Below, piece after piece: positions 23,401 through 35,714 of a stretch of 64,000 bases of DNA. Within the stretch, counting starts at the first letter, position 1. Each line of letters starts with the position of its first letter. A program made the position numbers and the translations under genes. The stretch is from positions 682,001-746,000 of the forward strand of contig PDUO01000010.1 in NCBI GenBank assembly GCA_003008705.1, in the 5' to 3' direction. A model generated the notes under the pieces. The model saw nothing but the letters and a program-made list of their open reading frames with translations. It ran no database searches and was not told the DNA's origin. The DNA comes from Pezicula radicicola. Taxonomy: Eukaryota > Ascomycota > Leotiomycetes > Helotiales > Dermateaceae.

Positions 23401-24384
23401 TCCTCTTCTCTCTTCTTAGATAATGCGCAGCAACTTGGCGTCTACATTCAAATTCTTGCCCCAGAAAAAGCAGTTGATTTCCCACAAAGCAAACTGCTGT
23501 GGATATGTATCTCGTCATCAAGCTACGGCTCTCCTCGCTGGGAAGTCTCCGGATCAGCAAGAGACTGCCTTTCACAAAGGACAGGTGCGGAGTAAGTTGG
23601 AGTTGAGAGGTGAGCCTTAAAGAGTCACACTTGCATGTCTCTCGTAATTGCCTACTAATTGCCCCTAGTTTAAGATCTTGTCTCTTATCTCAAAATTTGG
23701 TTGATGGAGTGGCCTTGCTAAGGATCGCGACGAGGTCTTTTTAGCTTAACTAATTCTTCGAATTAATAAAGGTAGCACAGAACAGGCCTCGAGCTACTAG
23801 CCTACAAGGTCTCTAAGAGGACATTTTGATAACAAAAATTTCGTTGGCTATTTACATACTTGAAAACTTCGGTCAACGAACAAGCATCCTTCCCCACAAA
23901 GTCTCATGTTCTCTTCGATGCGCATACGGCACAGAGACTAGAGAGGGCCTTTAAGCCAAGGATATCTAGTTCAACTAAACACTACCTTTATACCTAGGCC
24001 ATGCCATCACATGTAGCAAAACAAGGAATGAGTGCCATGCGAAACTCTTTCTAATTAGTCGAGGAGAACTGACCGAGGTATTTAGTCTCGGTTGACTTTG
24101 AAGGAAACAAGTCATTTGAATATATTTTGACCATCCTGATGGAAAACGCCTAAAAGTACGATCTTACAGGTTCAAACACATCCAATAAAAACTCACATCC
24201 ATCGTGACCTCCTTCCCCATGGGGCAAACACAGTAAGCTAAGCGCATCACGTGCAAAGCTGCTGGTCAATCCACTCATCAACTTAACACAACTTCAACAT
24301 CTTTGTTCACCGATACAAGTCCGCCATATTCTAAACAAAATCATGTAATGAAGCCCTTCTGTCTTTGTGTCATCATCTGTTCTC
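23401..24384. other. Intergenic between NAT4 and hydrolase
   Basis: Nearly 1 kb, AT-rich. No coding, tRNA or repeat signal that I can support. Confidence 0.45.
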
Positions 24385-25906
24385 ATGCTAAACGGCAATA
24401 AGGGAAAATCGACCGACTGTAGAACAGATCCTTGCGCATCCGTCCTACAAGGATACGATATGGAATCTCACGCCGACCCAGAGTGGCAAGTTGCCGGTTG
24501 CAAAGACGAGGGGAGGACCTATCAATATCGAATGGGAGGTTCATGGGACAGGTGATATAAAGCTTGTCGTGAGTTCTTGACTTCTTATCCTATTTGTCTT
24601 GTACCCTTACCTCCAGACCTGGAAGTTGAAGTAGACACGTGCTGTTTAAAGGACGTAGTTTTAAGGGTTATCGTTTTTTCAGTTGATTATGCTGCTTGTT
24701 GTCCTTTCTGTTTCATTTTCCATCTCGAGTGAGCTTTGCTTTCTTGGCTATTAAGTACCTAGCTGCAGTAACGCTCCCAGGTTCCAGGTATCCGGATCTG
24801 GTAGTATCACGTGTTACTATATATTACAAGACTGGACATTAAGAGCTGACACTGATCTAGTGGGTAATGGGTCTTGGTACTGTCAGGGTAAGATATGTCT
24901 CTACATCGCGTATCCATCGTACTAAGGGTGCCACAGTCAGCATGGCAACGACAAACGCTCAAGTTCGGGCACGAACAAGGAGACAAGTATTCGTCACTGA
25001 TTTTTGACAACCGAGGTCAGTCGAACTTTGACAAAATGAGTCCGAGATACAGATGTACTGATGAGTACCCCTTAGGGATGGGTGGTTCCGACAAGCCAAT
25101 ACTGAGATATTCAACGAAGGAGATGGCTCTTGACCTTATTGAGTTACTAGATCATCTCGGCTGGACCAAAGAACGCCAATTGCACATTTCTGGCGTATCA
25201 ATGGGTGGTATGATAGCACAAGAACTGGCAAGTCATGCTCGATTTATAGCCACATAAGCTAGTATATGCCAAAGAGACTGACATAGCAAAGGCCTACCTA
25301 GTCCCCGAACGAATCAGCTCTTTAAACCTAATCTCTACAGCAGCTTACATCGAAAACACCACCACCTTTGTCGAGAACCTACGAACAAGAATAAACATGT
25401 TCATCCCCAAATCGCTTGATCGTTCTATGACAGACGCAGCTCGTTCTCTCTTCTCGGACGAATGGCTCGCCGCACCTGATAACACGATTCTCCCCACAGC
25501 CTCCACACCAGGCGCTGTCATGCCACCCTCAGGCTCTTACAAAACCTTCTCAATAAACTACGAACGTTTCGCAGCCCAAGAACTAACCAAGAGACTAGAC
25601 ACCAAACAATTTCAAACGAGAGGATTTTTGCTCCAGGCTATTGCAGCAGGTTGGCATCACAAGAGCAAGGAAGCGCTCAAAGAGATTGGAGATCGTGTGG
25701 GTAGAGAGAGAATTATGGTATTGCATGGGACTAATGATAATATGATTACTGTTCCTCATGGACGGAAACTTATCCAGTATTTGGAGCCTGGAACTGGGGT
25801 TATTAAGGATGGTGTTGGACATGTGTTCATGCTTGAGGAGGTGGAATTTCATGATGAGATGATCGAGAAGATGGTGGAGAAGGGTGAAAATATGGGGAAG
25901 GCTTGA
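24385..25906 (+). CDS. Alpha/beta hydrolase, apparent frameshift in exon 1
   Basis: The exons are 24385-24568 (contains the frame break), 24861-24887 (27-nt exon), 24937-25015, 25076-25227 and 25292-25906. After the break the protein reads continuously: VEQILAHPSY, GGPINIEWEVHG, WVMGLGTVR, FDNRGMGGSDKP, nucleophile elbow GVSMGG, then the acid in HGTNDNMI and His in GVGHVFMLEE, a full Ser-Asp-His triad. The ATG at 24385 codes for MLNGNKGKST, then one extra base at about 24415 is needed to reach TVEQILAHPSY, so the gene is either a fresh pseudogene, a sequencing error or uses another start. The intron 25228-25291 begins GCAAGT (GC-AG type). Substrate unknown. Confidence 0.75.
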
Positions 25907-26361
25907 TTCATTTGGGGAATGTGAGGAACGATAAATATGAGGTTGGAAGTGACGTGTGTATGTGTATCCCCTAGAACATCGACAACATAGCCATACGAAG
26001 TAAATAATGCTTCGTCATCTGAAGCCAAATACCCCTGCCAGCCATTAGATGGTTCTTGTAATTAGAACATAAATTTCCATATACACCATAGAGATGGCTC
26101 TGGGCTGGACAATGGCGACGATGAACAAACTCTGAGTAGTTGATTATTTCACTACTGTGCTGTCTTGAGAATTCAATGAGGATCCTGACTAGATTACTTT
26201 TACAAATAGACTTCAGACCTTCAGTGATAGTATGCATGTATTTTCAAGTTAACTAAGTAGCATAAAGTCTTCCTACGCTATTTTAAATAACCTAATCGTC
26301 TTCCAACTTGGAGAGGGACGCTACCGAATTAGGGTATATCCTGGTGACTTGCTACATGCAT
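25907..26361. other. Intergenic, convergent 3' ends
   Basis: 455 bp between the convergent hydrolase and NMT1 genes. No feature recognised. Confidence 0.45.
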
Positions 26362-28169
26362 CTACAGCATAGCGATACCAATTCCACTACACTCAGGCAC
26401 CGGCCTATTTGACACATCCACTCCGCCTCCAATCGGGTTTGCATTGTAGTTGTAGAGGTAATAATGTAGCTGTCCATCACCGGCGCCGAACTTCTGTTTT
26501 TCTAAGAACATGTTGTTATCAGCTATGGTCAGGGCGTTGAAGACGTCAAACTTGTTTTTCTTGGCAATTATCATGGCGTCGTTGACGAGTTCATTGAGAC
26601 GGGCACTGTGAGCGTCACGGTCTACATTAGGTGGTAGGCCGAGCTTGGAGGCGTAATAGAAAACATAGGCAGCACGAATATTGTCGTGTTTGCTGTTTCC
26701 GATGACCGAGGACTCAAGGCCGTAAAATGAGAAGAAGTCCGTTATCTCTTTGCTTTTTGGGTCCTTGTTCTCGATTAGCTTGGACCAAGATCATTTTGGG
26801 GGTGTTTCTTACTTCAACCACGTAGCACCAGGTTACTTGTTCCTTCTGAGTTTCCTTCTTGTAGAGTATCCAGTGCTCTACTTCCTCTCTTGTGAAGACT
26901 GGTGCCATGTCAAATTTGCTCATATATTCCTTGAATAATTTGAGTACTGCATCAATGTCCTTGGCCTCCATTTTTCGTAAGCCCGGTGTGCTAGTCTTCT
27001 CGGGCAGTTTATAGTTCCGCAGCTGTTGAGCGGCAGTGCTTCGCAGGGGCATTGGACTGAACCCAACATCATAGAGCTTCTGCCAATCAAGTGCTCTGTG
27101 ATAATATCTAGCTGTGCTAACAGGTTTTGGCAAAACGACACCAGCAGTATAAATAGCTTGCCATGTGCCCTGGACATAGCATCGCCGTGTAATCTCTTTA
27201 ATGAGCACAGGGGTCAATCTTTTGGCACGGAGCTTCTTGTGAATGCAGAGGAAATTGATTTCAGATGCACGGAGGACCTTTTGTCGGACTCGGAGTGAAA
27301 CAGGAACGCCAGAGATGAAGGCTACCAGCTTGCGTGAGGCGCTTGCGCGAACACCGACATGCCACTCTTTAGTCCAGCCTGGTGAGAGCAATGCCCTATA
27401 GTCTGTGTTTTAGCGAGAGCAACCTATATTACAAAGTTTAATCTTACCATCTTAAGAAGGACTGAGAGTAGTTGAAACGGAACGTTGCGTTATCGTCCTC
27501 CACGTAGTGGCCATAGAGCAGGTCGTACACCTCCTTCAGCTCCTCGTCGTTAGTCATGTCCATAGTAACCCATTCAAAACCATCCACTAGTGGGCCAGGC
27601 TCTTTTGACACTGTTTCTGGATCAATGATTTTGAAGGGACCCTCCTCAATCTTCTCTGGTTTTTCGCCAAACTTAGGTACCGGTTGTGTCTGCCAAAACT
27701 TGTATGATCCCATGTCCTTCACATTCTTCCCGCTTTCTGCCAATCCTGTCATGATCTCCTCGAGACTCAATTTTTTGAAGGCCTCTGCTACCGTCTTGTC
27801 CGAACTCTCTGCACCCCCCACACCAAGTTGAGCTGCTAGAGCTGGGTTCATCGCGAGAAGTGCTGAGATCTGAGACTTGTTGAGGCCATTGACAGTTTTG
27901 GTGATGTCCGCCTTTGGGTCTGAAGGCCCTGCTTCTCCAGATTTGCCAGTCAGAGCATCCTTTACCTTCTTCTTCTTTGATTTCTTCTTCTTAGCCTTTG
28001 CTTCAGAAGCTGGTGCGCTACTGCTTGTTGCGGCAGCATTTGGTGTTTCGTCTTCATCTTCGGATTCTGCCTGTGCCGCGGTGGATGAAGTGGCTTTGGT
28101 CTCGGCGATGTCTTCATCTGCTGCCTCCTGGTTGAGAGCAGGGTCGTCGACCTTGGATTCAGCGGACAT
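26362..28169 (-). CDS. NMT1: Glycylpeptide N-tetradecanoyltransferase
   Basis: Exons 28169-27448, 27395-26813 and 26769-26362 give 570 residues. The enzyme moves myristate from myristoyl-CoA to N-terminal glycine in the cytosol. An N-terminal acidic and poly-Lys region (ribosome-binding type) precedes the first GNAT-like half with [19 protein letters not shown] (across intron 1), [10 protein letters not shown] and [12 protein letters not shown], the myristoyl-CoA site. The second half has [23 protein letters not shown] and the end GIGIAML, whose terminal carboxylate is the catalytic base. Intron 2 is very short: 43 nt (acceptor CGAG) or 34 nt (acceptor CAAG); I prefer 43 because it restores the family spacing. 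Confidence 0.94.
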
Positions 28170-28835
28170 ATTTGCTGGTGTGCCAGGTCGTGCTGGACCG
28201 CAAAGGTTGTCGTCGCGAGGTTGTTAGTGGGTTTAGTGGGGTGAACTTGCAGCCGGAACTACTGTAGGCGAGGCTGATAAAAACCCCGCAGAAGATGACC
28301 AACACTCGAAATGATGAAAGTGTATTTCCAGTATGAGTAGGAGACTTTAATTCCGCTTTTTCTCATATGACTGCGAGATGATTTTGATGTACGTGTTTCT
28401 ATAGAAGGAGGGCTTCGTTGTGCCGCAAGCATGAAGTAAATCCAAGTCGCTATGTATCAACACCCAACATCGGTAGGCAGGCGAGGCAGATATGTGGCCT
28501 CTTATCCAGTTACAGGATCATTCTGTAGAATGACTGACTTTATCTAAGTGCCTGAAGTTGTATAGGAGCATAGAAGCGGTAATTCACTTAAGTATATTAC
28601 TTGTATCTTTTAAACCTACTACCTAACCTAGATAACTGCGTAAAGTTGAGTAACTCACTTGAACTAGTACCTCTTGATTGAAATAAATCAACCATTATTA
28701 GAGAACTACTTTTATTGCTATGATCCTAAGCACTCTCTATGAACGCCCGTCAGCCATAAGCATATTTACAACATCGTACAGAGAATTGTACGCGCTTGAA
28801 CAAGCATATTGGATCGTCTGGAATTCCTTGCATCC
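28170..28835. other. Intergenic, NMT1 promoter
   Basis: 666 bp with the NMT1 promoter. Contains degenerate copies of a dispersed motif (TTCACTTAAGTA, GAGTAACTCACTTGAAC) around 28580-28670. Confidence 0.45.
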
Positions 28836-30270
28836 TTACTGAGGAAGGACACCCCCATCGTCCAGGTCAAATGCCTTTAGTGCTGCTAGAGAAACCGGGG
28901 CATATGTGAGAATTCTGCTGTGGTCTAGGAATGTGTTAGCATGAATAGAAACCACGAATTTCAGCTACTTACGACCATATGCCACAACCTCCTCTCTAAT
29001 GATTTTGTCTCCACCCGCTTTCCAGGTGCTTATGAAGGCCCCGTCGCCCATATCGATTGTGCTTCTTGCCTTCATCTTCTCTATCAATTTCAACTCCATT
29101 CCAGTCTCGGAAGTTGCATTTGCAGCTGCAGCAAATAAACCTTCCGACTGAAACCATGGGATCTCATTATCATCCTTTGAATGTATGATGAACAACCGGA
29201 CTCTTTTGCTTAGTCGAACAAAATTTGCCAAGCGCGTAGCTGATGGCCATTTGTCAACAATATAATGTGTAAACGCCTGATAGAGTCTAGGAGCAGCTCG
29301 CAAAGGCGCTAGAGCAGGAACCCAGCCAGCAATAGAGTAGCTGGTGAGCAAACTAGGCAAATTCGTGAATCCTGCTACAAGGACAACGCCTGCAAATTCA
29401 GTGCCATGCTTGACGTAGTGCTCAGCAACTGCTGCTGTTACTGCCGTTCCAAGACTTTGACCAAGAAGGACAATCCGGTCGGCAGGTACTTTGGCAACTC
29501 TCAGAGCCCAGTCAACAGCTGCTATTCCATCGATAATGACACCTTCCTCTGTAGGAGAGCCTGTAGACATGCCAAAGCCACGGTAATCAATAGCGAGGAT
29601 GTGGATATTTGAGGTGCTCCCGTCAGACAAAGAACGATAAGAATCAGTCCGCCAGCCTTGACCTACGTGTCCAGCATTCTATATCCTGTAAGCAATTGGC
29701 TTGTGGCTGCGAGAGGACTTCTTACACCGTGAACTAGATTTCATTAGCAAGGCCTTAACAGCGTCACGGCAGCCAAAGACTCACAGTTGATAATGAGACG
29801 AGCCTCCGGATCATCTCTCAGCAGTTGAAAACCCTTTGTCTTCGTAACGTCTTCGACGCAACCAGAAGGCTGCTGTAAGATTTCGGCTTCATGCTTTGCG
29901 TAAAGTCCCAGAGGCATTACATGCCAGGCATAAATTATCTCGAGATCAGGCGTGGTGAAATTGAAGGGCGTAATTTGGTTCTCTGAGGTTCAAGCTTAGC
30001 CATTGCTCAATAAGCCATCGACTTGCTGAACTGACTTGCAAACCCGTATTGCTCCGGCTTGTTGATATCCTCCCACCAAGCCGTGTTGAGTTTGTGAGCA
30101 TATAAGACACTATAGTATGTGAGCATATATTCATGACCGTTATATTGCTGTGCACCTTACTGCCGCTGGAGCCATGGGCTTGTTAAAGCAATCAAAGCTA
30201 GGCCATAGATGGAGACGCCAATGAATAGATAGCAATATGCCCTCCTAAAGATGGGAGCAAGTGGAGCCAT
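28836..30270 (-). CDS. ABHD12-like serine hydrolase
   Basis: Six exons: 30270-30161, 30109-30036, 29982-29785, 29733-29726 (8 nt), 29678-28973 and 28924-28836; 394 residues in frame. A signal-anchor helix (YCYLFIGVSIYGLALIAL) starts the protein. The microexon supplies the oxyanion motif FHGNAGHVGQGWRTD typical of ABHD12/ABHD13-type hydrolases; then AIDYRGFGMSTGSPTEEG, the nucleophile elbow GQSLGTA, the acid in HSKDDNEIPW and the catalytic His in GHHSRILTYAP, which is only coded after the last splice. Likely a membrane-bound lipid or lysophospholipid hydrolase facing the ER lumen, by analogy. Confidence 0.9.
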
Positions 30271-30752
30271 TCTTCAGGCAGACACCGCCCGACTAGAAGC
30301 TATGTTAGTCAAGTTAGGTAAATTAAGTGCGTTGCTCAAATCCAGTGAGTTACTCAAACTAAGTCAGTTACTCAGATACAAGTGAATTACTGTGCTGCTT
30401 TGGCTGAGAGGTCACACGCAAGTAGTGCAAAAGCCTTGCACGTGCTAGAGGGTTGATCCAACCTGGAATGACGACTGTATAGTATAATAAGATGGTAGAC
30501 TTGCATTTTTCTCAACTTCTTCCAGGCCCGGGCTAATGATAGCTATTCCGAAAGACGCGTTGCTATCCGAAACTCTTGGTTGTTCTGATGAAGCTACAAG
30601 GTTGCAAAGTGCTAAACTCGGGTCCCTCACCAGTTTTGAATCAAAGCTCCCCATCGTCTAAATTCCACCATCCGCATTTCCACACCCTTTCGCGACGCGT
30701 CACGCACTCACCATTCGAGCGTTCTGCTTCTTCTCAGAGCAGAACTGCAACA
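30271..30752. promoter_or_regulatory. Shared divergent promoter ABHD12-like / SWC3
   Basis: 482 bp between divergent start codons. It contains degenerate copies of the dispersed motif GTTACTCA (30345-30390). Confidence 0.45.
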
Positions 30753-32489
30753 ATGGAGAGTAAGAAGAGGAAACTGCCTGGACGCGCTGCACGTGTAGAT
30801 TCTGAGAACAAGAAGAAACGGACCTCAACACCTCCGGAGCAGCGACCACAAGCAGCACCAACACCACCTCCTGCTGTTGTTGTTGAAGACAAGTTGCCAA
30901 AGCATATTACTGCTGGCAAGCCATTACCTACAGTCGATGAACCTCAGCCCGAAAATCTACCCACGAAACAATACCAATCAATAAAGGAAAGGTAAGCTCG
31001 TCGTCCTCTCCTCATTGTTTGCAGAAGCCAGGCTGACCGAGTATGCTTTGAAAGCGGAGTTTTGCATGAATCACTGCTGCGTTCACGACAAAAATGGATC
31101 AGCGAAGGGATATTCGAAAAATATTGGACGAAGCCTACCAAGAGGAAGGGCGAAAAAGAGCCACCGAACAACCCAGGGAAGGATACAATGACGAAGCTTG
31201 GGACTTGCACAATCACGGTCGAACCACATGTTTTTGAAGCCGTTATGTATGCCATAAAAGAGCCAGCATCAAAACAACCGTTACCTCCCATGCCTCAGCA
31301 GCCTATGTATCGCCCTATAATCCAATACGGGCCTCCAAATGGCATAATGCCTCCTCCCCAGGCTCCACAACCTAGAGTTCAAGCTCCTCCTCAACCACCG
31401 CAACAGTATCCCTCTACACAGCCGATTCAGCAAACAACTGGAAACTATAATACTCCTGGGAAGATACCCAGTCCGGCTCCATCTGCAGGATCTACTTCAG
31501 GTCACAATTCAACTCCAAACGGCCTACAAACAAACAACCATCGTCCAGCAAGCCAGCAGCACACCCCCGCTCCCTCAAACCCTCCACCTTCACCTGCGCC
31601 TCCAGCGAAAGGCACCGATCCAGTTATTCAGATGTTAGCTGAAAGAGCAGCAACAGATGTTGAATTGAAAGCTCTTATGAGGATCGTGGCAAATGGCGAA
31701 GCCAAACCAGACGAGTTGAAAAGGTTTCAAGCTCACATAGATGAGCTTACAAAATTAACCCAAGCACGAGCAGCTGCTGCCCATCAACAACCGCCAAGCC
31801 GAGCTCCTCCACCTTCAAATACACTGTCACAACATACTCCCGTCCAATCCGCACATTCACAACAGAAATCGGTACCAGTCAAAATGGCACCTACACCTCC
31901 TCCAGTGACACATATTCAACCACAACCGCAAGCACTCCGATCGAAGGGACCATTGCCACCATCGAAGTCCGACATATCTGGGATTGTATTCGAGTTTGCT
32001 GGTGGGTCTGGAGATCGATTTCTCTTCCCAAAATTCAGTATCCTGGAATACCTTCCTCGGGGTGAAGTCATCGCCTCATTTCTAATCGTTCGGAAGGGTA
32101 GCACCAGTGATTACCCAAATTACGACCCGAAATTAGACTATTATCAGCCCATCACAATCCGTTTATACACACACCAGGGCAGGCAGCTCGATTCACTGGC
32201 CAAAGTGGTCGCTCCTCCTGATGATGTCCGGAGGTATATGGATGATATCATGGACAACATGACGAGGGCAGAGTACGTTTTGCTAGCCATGCAATTGCCC
32301 AAGGACTATGAATCAGCTGCGGCTGGAGAAGACAAAGAGAAAACACCGAAGATTGAGCCATCTGTAGATAGTAGTCAAGTTCTATGGACAGCATCGCCAA
32401 ATCCCGTAACACTCATGAAGATGAAGCCCACGAAGGCATTGATGACTGAAGAGGAACAATACCAGTCTTTTATCGCAACTGTCAGCTAA
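30753..32489 (+). CDS. SWC3: SWR1 complex subunit SWC3
   Basis: Exons 30753-30991 and 31055-32489 encode 557 residues. The N-terminus is basic (KKRKLPGRAAR, a likely nuclear signal). The conserved SWC3 domain spans the splice: LPTVDEPQPENLPTKQYQSI, SGVLHESLLRSRQKWISEG, IFEKYWTKPTKR and CTITVEPHVFEAVMYAIK. A long Pro/Gln-rich disordered linker follows (about 31280-31960). The C-terminal domain has GIVFEFAGGSGDRFLFPKFS and a helical end (DDIMDNMTRAEYVLLAMQL). SWC3 is part of the SWR1 remodeller that exchanges H2A for H2A.Z. The start at 30753 is the ATG nearest the conserved domain; a longer frame upstream lacks conservation. Confidence 0.92.
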
Positions 32490-32942
32490 GAGCGTAAAGG
32501 TCAAAGATTTGTATACATGGTCTTGGAGTCTGGTGTGCTGGGGCGGAGGGAAATAGGAATTGGAGGATTGCTTGGTCAGGCTGGTAAGGCGTTACTCCAT
32601 GGAAACTTCTGGCTGACAAAATTATTATGTTTTGGATAGTATGTATTCTAGTGCCAACAGTATTATCATGATGGCAAATGATGAATTTTGACATCAAAAC
32701 AAACATCGGCGTCTGAGTTCGATTTCTGTGTTCCAGCTTACCTGTCTGAGAGCTGGCATGCGCTCGCCGCTTTTCCTTTCCTTGAGCTGGGAGTCCTCGT
32801 GCATAATGCATGTACTGTAACTCGTAAGCGCTCACCGATAACACAGCCTCAGCCTTGTCTAAACCCTCAAGCATCCCAATCATGACAAGCCTCAAATTCG
32901 GAATGGCATTGAGAATTTGCAGTGCTCTTCCACATCTTCAAA
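32490..32942. other. Intergenic SWC3 to C14 gene
   Basis: 453 bp holding the SWC3 terminator region and the C14 gene promoter. No other feature seen. Confidence 0.45.
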
Positions 32943-35714
32943 ATGGACTCAGACGGCTCAGGCTGCGTACTTGTCGGTAATGGGGGTCTCGCTATCGCTG
33001 CAATCGAGAGCCAAACTGAAGATAGAGTAAGCACACCCAGCTTCGCGGTGACAGGGTGGTGACAGGGACTGATGAGTTCTTGCACTCTAGCAAGAATCAC
33101 AAGCAAGCAGCTTTGTCTACCTCCAGACCCCCAGAACGCATGACATATCATCCTCAGTTTCGCATGTTCCAAATATTGAACATATTGCGCATGATATCGG
33201 GGAAGCAGTAAGAACCTTATGGCCAACAAGACATGAAAGCCGATATACAATAGTTGATGCATTGCTTGTAGGCTGGGAAGATGATGATTTGGGAGTTGAC
33301 ACAGAAATTAGAGATCTAGGCGACATCCTTAGGGACCTATACGGGTATGATGTACAGTCGTACAAGATTCCTAGTGTGAAGCCTGACCGCGCTCTCAAGA
33401 AACGAGTGCTCGAATTTCTGGATCGAAGTGACGGTGACAGGTCGCTTATGATATTTTATTACGCCGGCCATGCTACAAAGAATCTGCAATCAAATGAGGC
33501 TCCAATATGGGTCGCGTATGTCCCTTTCCATAACTGGCATTCAGAGATGTCAGCTAACGAAAAAGAAGTTCACGAGATAGGAATTCTGCATCCTTGCCTT
33601 CTGGTGGGATTCAATCCCTCCTAGAGGAAGCAGATGCCGACGTTCTGCTTCTTTACGATTGCTGCCATTCAGCAGCCATTCCCACAAAAGGTAATCAAAA
33701 TCAGAAGCACGGAGGCGTTACAGAGGTTCTTGCTGCCTGCGGATTTGAGACTGTAGCCCCTGAAGTAGATCAGCATTCCTTTACAAAAGCACTTATCGAG
33801 ACTCTTGCTCTTGCTTCGAACGACTTTACTTTCACTATACCGGAGCTTCACTGCCAGGTGTTGTCGCGAATAATGTGCTGGACTCCTGGCTTGATGAAGG
33901 ATCCAAACCATAAATTTGTTAAGGATTCTCGTGGAGGACTTGCTGCTGAACCTAGGCCGCGAAGAACGCCGATATACAGTATGGTTTCGGCCTCCAGCAC
34001 TTTTAGAAGTATCATACTTGCTCCCCTTTCACCAGCAAAGTCATCCCTGACCACCCCTGAGCCCCTGCCGCTTAATTCCTTCTCGCAACAATCGCCGGCG
34101 CCTCTCCATGAAGACCAAGTTCCCGAGAAACCTTCTAAAAAGAGGAAAAGAAGTACTGCGGACGATCCAAAGTATCCCCAGATACTCATTTCTATTAGGT
34201 TGGACAATGACGATCTAGATTGTAGAACCTGGGTTGAATACCTACGCCTCCTTCCGCCTGAAGCTAAGGAAATCAAGGTGGAAGGTGTCTACAAGAGCTT
34301 TTCGACTTTGCTCATCCTACGCCTGCCTATTGCTGTGTGGGATTTACTTCCAGAGAACCCAGCTTACACCTTCATTGGATTTGTCACGTCTGATAATATC
34401 TCTTCGAAGGTTTTGGAGCTAAATTCATATGCCGAGGAAGGATCTCGATTGCCAGGAGACATCAGTAAAGACACAAGAGAGTCTGCGTTTGTTGATGGCT
34501 ACACAGGAGTTAATACAGCGTCGAAGAGTAGTACTACTACTTCTCACTCGACTGGAGATTTCCGCTCTAAAATGCATACCCCTTTCTTTTCTCCTAGCCT
34601 TGTTAGGATACCTGGTCCCAGCTTATCTTTTCGACCATCTGTCAGCCCTATCCAGGAGTCCACCATTAGCACTATCGAAGGTGACCATTCGACAACACCC
34701 AAAGATACTGAAGGTTCTAGGTCTAGTAAATATACGAAAGAAAGTAAGCCCCACAGTCCTACTGTACTTTCTAAAGGGTCCAGTCCATCATGGGAACATT
34801 CAAATATAGTTGACAAGAGTATGGATGATGAGGATGACGAAAGACAGGACAGTGAGGTCGAATATACATCTCCTGGATTCATATTTAGCAGAGTTCGCCG
34901 TCGTTTTGCTCCTGGCAGTCTCCCTCATATGAGCTACAATCCATCTTTCCGAACCGAAGACATTACGCCAGGTTCTACCCGGTCTTCTTCCCCTTCGGAT
35001 TTTCCTGATAGTCCCATGCCGTCTTTTAGCAGAGCGGGATCAGCAGCATACCAACCAGAGAGAAACACACCTACTCCAAAAAATACAAACACGAGAGCGA
35101 GTGTCGTCAAATCTGAATCCGAATCAACTGAGCGCATAACGTGGCAAAGTATCACCACGCCAGCAATCTTCACAATAGAGGAGATGACCGAGAGCGATGC
35201 GGAAGACCTGATCAGCAATGACGTAGATGTTGTATGGCCATATCACTACGAGGACGCAGTATCAGATCGAGAACCATCATTAGAACCAACTTCCCAAACT
35301 GGTCTCCAAGATCTCAAATTTGGAGACCTCCACTGTATGGAAGACACAGACTTGGAAACTGAACAAGAACAAGAAGCTTGGTCTGAAGCTATGCAAGCAA
35401 GGAGGCGACGAGCACGTTGGAGCTCGGGTATCGCAAAACGCACCATCTCGCAGAGCATTGGCAGTGACACAGATGATGATGATCTGATTTCTCCGCAGCT
35501 AGATGCTAATGAGGTCGGGTCGAGCGCAAGGCGACTGAGGAGGAAGACGGATCGTTCAAGCTTAATCCTTGATGAGCCTCCACCGCCAATCGACGAATTG
35601 GAAGAGCCTCATAGCTGTAAAGAGATTGTTGAGGTAAACGATGAGGATGGTGATATTATTCGGGAGTTACCATATTGGAGGCTAGAAATGGATGTTGATT
35701 CTGATGAGGATTGA
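32943..35714 (+). CDS. C14 caspase-like protein with long disordered C-terminus
   Basis: Exons 32943-33026, 33091-33515 and 33566-35714 give 885 residues. The caspase-like (peptidase C14) domain spans about residues 65-320: GWEDDDLGVD, IPSVKPDRALKKRV, the catalytic His in FYYAGHA (His155) and the catalytic Cys in YDCCHS (Cys202/203, probably 203), then ACGFETVAPEVDQHSFTKAL. A second conserved stretch of about 80 residues (coded 34173-34410) has YPQILISIRLDNDDLD, IKVEGVYKSFSTLLILRLP, AVWDLLPENPAYTF. The last ~430 residues are Ser/Thr/Asp/Glu-rich and predicted disordered. There is no NACHT, repeat or membrane segment. Such proteins occur in fungi as predicted caspase-like proteases; substrate and role are unknown. 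A decayed paralogue follows immediately downstream. Confidence 0.85.
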
